Notes under the pieces: model-generated | What the model was told of the DNA's origin: nothing | Seen by the model: the letters and a program-made list of their open reading frames with translations, nothing else | Databases searched by the model: none | Source: Styela clava | Taxonomy: Eukaryota; Chordata; Ascidiacea; Stolidobranchia; Styelidae | Assembly (NCBI RefSeq): GCF_964204865.1 | Contig: NC_135251.1 | Coordinates: 18,228,001-18,292,000 of the forward strand | Reading direction: 5' to 3' | DNA: 64,000 nt | Made by a program: the position numbers and the translations under genes | Part shown: positions 1 to 10,000 of the stretch, piece after piece | How the letters are laid out: each line of letters begins with the position of its first letter | How positions within the stretch are numbered: the stretch's first letter is position 1

Positions 1-1092
1 GAATCGGTGAAATTTTAAGTACCTTTGTACAGTTACTTTAAATGTCAACAAAGGTGTCTGATAACGCTCTACAGTGGAGGCCATTTGAATCGCGATTAGA
101 ACGATTAATAAGGTGTTAGATGAAACTGAATTTCTCTATATCGAATGATCAAGAAAATGAGAGGATTACATCTGACAGCGTTGGAAATCATAAATCATTT
201 TTGGTTATGACATTGTCAATATCAGCTAAAACTGAGTTAGAGGCAAAGTTATTTTACGGCTCCGAAAGTCGGAAGTGGACTATTCATATGAAATAATTCA
301 AATTAATGAGTTGAGAGTTATTAAACTTTCACGGTATTTATGGGCATTATTGAGTCTTATGAGCAGCATTATTATTTTAATATATATTGTCTCATTTGGG
401 AAGCAGAGTCTCAAACAGAATCGCAATTTTCGAAATATTGGAGTCAACACACGAATGACGGACCGCGATATGCGGAAGAAAAATACTAGATGCAGTTGAT
501 GGAATTATTCTATTAATTTTTTAATCTGCGAGTTATCACAAGCTGAGGCAGAAGTTGCTATAATTGTAGCTGATCTTACATTGGAAATATGATATTTCAA
601 TTTTGCTACAGCTGTGTTTTCATTGTAATTCCGTAAACGTTTTTGATTGACGTCTTCGATATTCATGATGATATCATTGAAATTTATGCTTTCAAGTTCA
701 CGTCAATTGGTATTTTGGTTGTCCATTAAATCAGTGAATCGCAACATAAATTGCAAGATTATTTCGATAAGAATTGACGTATATTCAATTACAATAAATA
801 AAAAGCTTCGGGCAACAAATTTCCCAAACGTTCAGTTTAAAACCTCACGAGTGTAACATACCAATTTTAATGATTGCATTCGTGTAATTTCTATCCGAGA
901 AGGTCAACAGTACTGTTGTCTATTTTCTAACCATTACAAGGTGAATTGCATTGGATTTAACAATCCAACATTTGCTTTTGCTTGAGACTGTGTTATATAT
1001 TTTTATTCAGAACGAAACTTTTACACAAATACAGAAAATATGGTATGAGTCAACTTAAAAACTGTATGTACGCATCATGAAGAAGTTGTCGG
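1..1092. other. 5' flank without a supported gene
   Basis: No exon that I can support. An open frame at 275-499 (+) has no ATG at its start but holds one plausible hydrophobic helix (YLWALLSLMSSIIILIYIV). It could be the last exon of a gene lying to the left, or chance. The rest is AT-rich DNA and presumably includes the promoter of the gene starting at 1093. A short upstream ATG at 1077, in another frame, precedes the chosen start. Confidence 0.3.
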
Positions 1093-4000
1093 ATGAGAAT
1101 GAAAAACACAGAAAATTATCAATATACTGGAAATTATGGCGATGACATCATGAGAGGAAATGAAGAAGCAAATCCATTAACCTGGCAACGAGAACTTAAT
1201 TCTGGGAATATTGGTTCTTCTCATGATGGCGAAAAGAACAATGACGTCACCATAAATAAAAAGGTGAGGGAATATAAGACTCAAAACACTACAACAAATA
1301 CTGTCACTCGGAGTGAAGAAAATAACTCTAAAGTTGCTGGGAGCCATTAATTAAGCACTAAATATATATATATATATATACCGTATGCTAATATACAGAA
1401 TAAAAATCTATAGCACAAATTATTTTACTGAATTGGTTTCATTAGTTTAATAAATAAACCCCTTTAAGAATTGCATTCGCGCATAATTTAGCCAACTCTT
1501 CGGGTATATATGCTAAGTACCGAAGATGGAGTGCAAAATTGAATCGCTCTGATATTGACATTCGTAAAGAAATTGCCGTACTCTTATTCGTTCATGTAAC
1601 TGCTGGTCGGTGACGGCTTACTTAACTAACTAATTTGTCACATACCCAGCAACACCTATAACTCAACTCGAGTGACTAAATCACCATGACAGCTTTCTTA
1701 TCCCCACATTTAAAAAAATTAATCTATATATATTAGAATTAGATGCATATAATTTTTGTCACTTTGACCAGTATCTAAATCCTTATAAATACCTTTAACC
1801 AAACAAATTGTGGTAGAGCAGTGTGGCAATCATGTCGTTATATTTCTGGCAAATTGGATTATCGGAATATTTCTGGCAAAGTGTGTAGTCATTTTAGGTC
1901 TTTACTAAAGCATCGAGAATTTTAACTATTCAAACAATTGCATGTTTTCAGCGATGCCAACTAGATATTTTTCTTTGAGTACTTTTAAGTACGTGTTAGG
2001 TGCATGACCGGTATAAACTTCAGTGTGTTAGCGTGTATTTTCTATATACTATTTGTGAATTGTGCGATTGTTGTTGTATTAGCAATGAACTCAATCAAAA
2101 GTACTACTACATTTCAGTCCGGCATTTCATTAGACCATAGTCCGAACAATTTGAATTATCATTCTAATTATTACCACTTTTATTCATGATTAAATTTTGA
2201 AAATTTATTGTATGCAGACCAACTGTAAGCATCCCAAAAAGCATCGCATGGTAACCTCAGCTTGGACCAGAAAAAGTCGTCGAAAACCCACAATTGTGAT
2301 TTTAGTGATTGCATTCGTTTTTTTCATTCTACTCGCGTCTGCTCTGATCGTAAATTTATATTTCAAGATGAAAGACTATTTTAACGTCAATATAGGTAAG
2401 GCTTTTAGTGAGTATTTATTCCCATTCATTACAGATATTACCACACTTGTTTTAATATGTCGAGGTAAATTTGCGACGGAAAAAAATTATCGCGAGCAGA
2501 GTTATATGTCAGGTCAGACTTTCACGTAAACCGTGAAGGTTTACGACCATACTTTTGAAAATTTTATATGTCCTTTGCGGACGAATAGCCATTTCAAGCA
2601 CCGATGAAGTAGAAAGTTCAACTTCAAAAGTAAGATGACATAGTGGTGACATAATAGTACGTGAATCAAAATTTTATAACTGACCCATGTTTGTTTCGAT
2701 TCCATGTGCTAAAATAGTCTTAGATTGTTCCGACAATTAAAAAAAAACGCACAAAACGAATCCTAAACACACAAACTATAAAACGAGAATATCGGTCGGA
2801 GACCGAAGACTTATCGATCTTAGATCGGTAATTAGTTAATAACTCGCTAATTATACGACATATTTAACCCAAAATCTATAGACTTCTGGTCCGAGGTAAG
2901 ATGCATGCACATGCAAAATTTGGAGCAGATTCAACCGTGCGTTCGTGAGGGATATCGCGTTCATCTAACAGACAAACAGACAAACATACAAACAGACAGA
3001 CAGACAAACAGACAAATACCTATCAACATACTTACCGATCTTAAGATCGATAAGTAATGACATACACTTATCCAGCCCCAGGGTTTGTCTCAAAATTTGC
3101 AGCGATAGTTGAAACGATTAAAGACGTGCACTCGCGTAAAGATTGGAAAATGTCGTAAACTGAAGCAATCAAAATTAAATAATGAATTTCACAACATTAA
3201 AAGCTATTTTAGAATACTAAATACTTTCTTTAAAAACTTTTGTGGGGAAATGTTTTCTATTCATTTCAATCCAGTTGGTTGTAATTTGTTCCAATGCGCA
3301 GGTCGACTGTTGTAATTCGCTTTTGAATGATTTATTGAATAAGGTTTAGATCGAGGGGTACCTATAAATATTTCTTGTATAAATGTATGAGATTAACATT
3401 GAACTACGATTAACATTCTACGAACTACGATTAACATTCTATCGCACTTCAGTTAGTAGTATTAATATAGTCACAGCATCGAAGGATCAAAAATACAAAG
3501 GGTGATGGACAGTAGCTATATAAAGACATTGTTACTTTACATGATATATAGTCGACAAGTATATGATGGTAAATGACTTTATAGTGAATTCTATACGCAA
3601 TAAAATACTATCGTTTAAATTTATTAGCGATGTAATATCGTCAGGCTAATAACCGAATTGCGTAAGTCATTTTTGGCGATTTTGAGTTTTTTATAAAATA
3701 GGTATTTATGTAATGCGCACCTGTCTGTTAACTCAGATTTTATTAAGAATTACGGGACCCAAAAAATTGAAATTTAGTATGACATGCACATTTGTGCAAT
3801 TGTTTCGTCATTATGAATTTTCATTGTTTCTGTAGGACTATTGTGACGTCACCAAGACAAAATAACTTCGGCGAAGTATTTTCAAGAAATTGCCACTCAG
3901 ATTCTAGTTTAGCGCTTATATATTTGAATTTATACTACAGTATAAGAAGGCGTGCACTTGTAATATTCACTTTTCGGGTCCAATTCAACTTGGTTGGCTT

Positions 4001-7000
4001 TTATTTTGGGTGCATTGCTGTTTTATTCTTTATATTTAATCTTAGTCTTATTTCGGTGGGTGTGGAGAGCGTGTTATATTGATGAAATATATATTTTTAA
4101 ACAGGAAAAATAATGTAATTGAAACAGATTAGCTGTTTTGGGGATTAGACATCGTAGATACTGAGAATTACATTCGTTTTTGGAATGTATGGTTTTCAGG
4201 ACTGGTGCATATAGTCACGTTGCGTAATTGCGTATATCCCCAAGTCATAGACACATTTCTGCCTAAGTCACAGTGTGCCATTATGACGTCACATAACTGC
4301 GTCATACAAATTAACTTGGATCCGGCAGCGATCAAAAAATTGAACAATGGCAAATTATTGACGTTCAATGGCATAACAATATCATTAGGAATTTTTTTAC
4401 GTTTTTCTCAAAACTGCTAAAAATGACTTACGCAATTCGGTTATTAGCGTGACGATATGAAAATTGTTGGTATAGTATGTTAAGTTAGCCCTTCGACCGT
4501 TATTCTCAGTATCAGTGTCCCGTTGTTGCTTTTCTACTCATATATATGGAGTGATCATGTATAATGATATCTAATTTACAGAATATCCGGGTGTCGATGT
4601 AACGGAGCCAACGCTGATTTCAACCAGCACGGCTTCCTCGACAAATATCTATGCAACACCATCTGTAGTCAATTCTACTTCAGCTTATACAACCGTTCCT
4701 GCGACAGTGATACCTACAGGATTGAAGGTAAGCAAGATGCACAGATGAATTGTGATCATCCCTAATTAAATTAAAAATCCAGTAAAAAATATTTATTTAC
4801 CAAATTGAATGGATTATTGTACTATACCCATTTAGACAAAGTATCTGTACAAAAATAGTCACCTTGGTTTAAATAGTTTCTAGCGCATATTAAATATTAT
4901 CTGCTAGTATTTATTCTGAAGTAGCCTTTAATTTCTATTTTCAGGTTCCACAAGTACCGTATTCTGCAACGACATATACCTATACAACATCCGAAGGACA
5001 GACGTCCTCGTTGGCAATCTCAAATCCCTATTTAGAAACAGCGCCAAGTTTAACAACGAGGTTGGTTCTAAAACTGATAATATATATAATTAGGCTTACC
5101 ATACGCCCCGGTTTAGCCAGGACAGTCCCGGTTTTGACAAGCTGTCCCGGCGTCCCGCCCGGTAGACTTAAATGTCCCGGTTATGTAGCGTGGCAGTCAA
5201 AAACAATTTTTTCATATGATATTATCACAAAGTTATTTTCTTAACGGAAGCCTCCAATTTATCTCTGATTCACTAGTTAACAGAGGGAGAGAGAACTGCT
5301 GTTTTGTTGTGTCATAGGCAGTGACGTAGCAAGACTCTCGTGGAAATGACCCTAAAAACTCTCGGACATAAGCTAAAACGATTTTTTTATTTTGTCAAAA
5401 AGCATAGCATGCCGTTATTGAAAGACAATGGTAACCTAATATTTGCCGTTTATCTTGGTTACTTTAATTTTTTCATACGTGCTCCCTCCTCTGCCATTTT
5501 TCTGCGTTTCTGTGCGCCACTGAGAGGTTTTGCTTTCGACATCATTCTGACAGCCTTCGTAATTTTGCCGGTGCGAACAACCACAAGACGCGAAAAATCG
5601 ACGACTCCCTGGCATTGTTACGTAACGAAACGATTTGAGAACTAACATCAACGTTATAAGATGTGCATTAACAGATTATCTGGTTTTGCAATGCAGCTTT
5701 CGGTTTTGCGGCTTAAATTTCTAAATTCTAACCGCTTGGGCCCCTCCCGCGACCGCGGGGGTGGATGCTACGCCACTGGTCATAGGTTTTATAATTATGT
5801 TAATTGCGATAATTTGACACACAATGTTAACTGACCTGTCGATAAATTATCAAAATGCCAAATGGACGCGTAGAAAGACGAGGGACAATAATGTTTTTTT
5901 TCAAACTCAAAAATAAAACTGAAACGAGCCTTTACGAGACCGGCATAGGATTTGCGGCTCATTTACCTTAAAACCGAATTCAACATCATTCCGTGTCTCT
6001 CTTGTGTCGATTATTGAAATGTTCAAATAATTGACTGCTTTTATAAATACGGTAATGTTTGGCGACTGCGCGTACGAATTAATTTATTTAGGTAATTTAA
6101 TGCCCGGTATCTACTCGCAAATATATGATAGAAGTTTCAGATATTACTTAGCCTCAGAATCGAACCAAAGTTAGTCCGATCCGCACTGTCCCGGTTTTTT
6201 GTTCCAGATATATGGTAAGCCTATATATAATGTGTTTGGTGTATCCATGCCCTTTACATATATTCATAAATAAGAGCCGCAACATTTTACAATTGATTTG
6301 TTCCAGACGTAAAGCTTGTTTTGTTTGATAAATTGGAACAATATTTTTGAGCACAAGAATTTCATGGAAGAAGTTTTTTTCGGTAACTTTGGTCGTTAAA
6401 TTTTGATTTAAAACAATACTTATTCGTGTATTGAAGTTTTAAATTTTGGTACCCCCGTAGTGTGTGTATCGGGTTAGGGTAAGCCATAATTTTATTACGA
6501 TTTTTCCTTAAATTAGTTCTATTACAAGTTCGGGGACTGTCTGTGTTAGCCAAGTAAATATACCGCCTGATAATAGGTTTCAGTCCCTTTACACAACTTG
6601 ATGTAAAGTAGACTAACAAAATTAGTTAACTCCATATTGATACACACACTTCTGGAGCCAATTTACTACAGCATTTTAACTTTCTGATACACATACTGAC
6701 TTGAAAATACATTTTATTGTGCATGCAACAGAATAATTCAATATAGCACCAAGACAACACCAAGTCCCACGACGTTCGATGTAACAACTCAATATGGTGA
6801 ATTTACAACAATTGTGGAAAAAACGCCAACAAGTGGTAAATTTGAATATAGAAATAGTGTCATTTTATTTTTAAAGTCTTGTATAAAAGATATAATGAAA
6901 GTAAATGAGATTTTTAGAAAAAAGCACTCATATTTGTTTAAAATTTACATCTAACATGATCAAACTACCTCCCGCGGTCCAAATCCGGCCCGCTTGGTGA

Positions 7001-10000
7001 TTCAATCTGGCCCGCCTGATGTTGCCACAACCAAACTTTGATGGTTTAGCTCAAGGAATTTGTTGAAATTGCGATTAAATTTAGTTATGGCACGAAGCTT
7101 ATTGTTTTTCACATTTGCTTTTGTAAGACTGTGAATATTGTTTATAAAATGTAACTTCTTACGTCACACTTACATGGCCCGCCAGTCTAGGTGGACAAAA
7201 TGTTTGGCCCCTGATCTAGATACAACGCGGTTTTGCGGCGTTCTTATATATATTCTGGGATTCACGCGCGCAGGGTATATGCATATTTTATATGCAGTAT
7301 CGTTACTCGATATTTAATTTTTATTTTATTTTTTTGATAAGTTCTTTGGCAAACAGTAAAATTTTACAAGACAATACCTGGTTTACCTATTGAGAATTCA
7401 AAATCAATTTTCCTATTAACAGTTCCCATATTTTACATGAGTGGGCCATTTACATTTCATGAAGCGATAGAAGCTTGCGAAAGGGAAGGGACAAAACTAG
7501 CGTTAGAAGAAGATATAAATCAAGCTTGGAAAGGAGGATATAATAGGTGAAAATCTTATTTTTAACCAGAATATGATGCGGTTATTTCGGACCATACTTG
7601 ACTGAAGTAGTTTTCAATATATGATTAATTGTATGGATACAATAGAAAAAACAAATCAAGTATTTGCCTCGTAATGATGATGATTTTTGTACGCTAGCTA
7701 CAACTACAATTTCATTTCATTATAGTAATTTTGTCATCAAAACGTACTACTGAGTAAAAAGAAAAAATGACTTGTGGATCGAATGTTTTATAATGTATAC
7801 ATATATTTTTATTCTAAATTTTTAATAGTTATGCTATTTTCTCATTTTGAATCTGTAGCTTTGTCTGCTTTCCACAACCCTTCAATTTTTTTAAATGGTT
7901 GAATATCACGATTTAGAGCAATAAATTTTTTGACATGAATTATTTGCTGAGCAGAGGCTAACTTTTAATTACACCAGGTGCACTTTTGGTTGGCTACGGG
8001 ATATGCATATTGGAATGATTATACAACAAGAATATGCGAGTATAGATTGTGAGAAAGGAGCAGTTGGAGCGATTTATAAACCACCAAGAGAACCGATTAA
8101 TAAATATAGTGGAGCGTATTGTACAAAAGGTATGTGACGTAACATGTACAAAACTATGGTATAACGATAGATTATGGCTACGTTCAGGCGGTGTTCAAAT
8201 TTGAGGTTGAAATTAGGCAGCAAACTTCAGGAAATGAGGCTTTGTTTTTATACAGAAGTCTTGGGGTATTCCAGATAAACCTGCTTTAGCGCTTTTTAAA
8301 ATTAATTTTAGGTTTGAATCAGGTTCTACATATTTTACGGTCACAAATTTATTTAGCCTACAATTTTAACACAAACTCCATCAATTCTAGAGCTCCACGG
8401 AATTACCTAAAAACGTTAAACAGTTCTCATGAACATGGCATATTTTAAACAGCCAAAGCAGCATATTACCGAAATATAATAGATTTCCCGTTGGCATTAT
8501 TTTTCAATATTATTTTTTATCTTTTCAACATACCGACACAAAACCTTGGCTTAATGGCAATGCCGATTCGATTCGTGGTAATGGGTAAGTTGCGCCATCT
8601 ACCGGGCCAAAATAGAGTTGTTCTTAACGTAGAGATGAGACGCTTCTTCATTAGGAAGGGGCTAGAGACGTCGATTCTAACGAGAATATTTTGAATAAAT
8701 CTCATTTTAGACATACTATCTGTATTTAGGTCCTATATTTCGCCTGCTTGATAGACGCTAAGACGCTCGTTATTGTTACAGTGGCGAAATATTTTACTTC
8801 TTTAACCAAGTGTTATTGACAGTAAGTGTAACCGGTTTCATGCAAGAATCATGCCGCCGTTAGCGTATCATTGGTCCCTTTTCAGTAAAGTGTTTGTTGA
8901 GCTCGGATTAATTTTTACAAAATGACGGAACTGTTTTAGGAAATAAAAACTATCTTTTACAGGTAATCTCAACAATCCTGGAATGAAGTCTATGTCTGTG
9001 GGGTCGAATGCGAATAAAACTGTGAATTGGTGGGTAACCAATGATCCTGCAGATATCTACAACCTGCGCCACACTCTGATGATTGCTAAATCAAATGATG
9101 ACTCCTCCCGTTTTCCTTTGATGATGTCGCTTAAGTCTGTCTACACTTGTTGCAATTTCTTCAATATTACATACAATAATGTTGGTGGTTCTCCAACTCC
9201 TTTCGTGAAGCAACGATAGTAAGTCAGTTGTATTACAAATTATATTTAGCAGGCCTCTAGGGTGACCGAAAAAACAAAAACCATAAATTTATTTTACGAA
9301 AATGAAATTTATTTAATTTTGTTTACTTTCGGACTTCCGTATGTGTAAGATTGTACTCATTGTAAGTTGTAAGTTTTAGGCTGATCAGTAGGAATTGGGG
9401 CGTCGAGTGAGCACTTCATTCACTGACTTTATATCCCTACATTTTAATGTGGGGGGGGGGGGTGATTGAGGGACAATGTGTAATCCGAAATATCTTCAAA
9501 TAATTGGTGAACTCTCGCGGCTGCAATTGTAGAAAAAATGGAGAACTCATCGGAGAGGAGTATGCAGTGATTTCCCAACACCCCCCCCCCCCCTAAAATT
9601 TCAAACACCCCCCTAATTTTGAGGTGCGATTCTACACTGTAATTCCTAACTCAAGTATAATTGTATTCAAATATAACGCCTATGGCATATTCATCAGTGT
9701 AGATGAGGGGTTCCAAACCGCAGTCTGCGGGCCAATTACGGCCCGCGTGACGATTTAAAATGGCCCGCCGAACTTGAGTGAAATAGTTTAACCCTTCATG
9801 TGGTACCTTTTGAGTTTTAGATACCGTCTATTGTTAGTTGCAAATTACTATCAGTTGCAAATTACTTGTTGAAATGTAGTAGTATATATTTACGGTTGAA
9901 AGCCGTGCTTGTTATCTATTTCCCGGGAGTTCTATCAGCTAAATATTTTAATTATTGATTTCATTACATAACAAACTGCGATGCTAAGTGTATCTAAAAT

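Noticed and set aside
2004..2189. 61-residue frame with a hydrophobic segment as the first exon of the Link-domain gene
   Set aside because: It ends in a stop before the exon at 2218 and no donor links it in phase. The exon at 1093-1263 fits in phase.
4168..4420. Paired frames on both strands, recurring at 11439-11682 and 24952-25137
   Set aside because: They are carried by the MITE copies and change with mutations in each copy. They have no transposase motifs.
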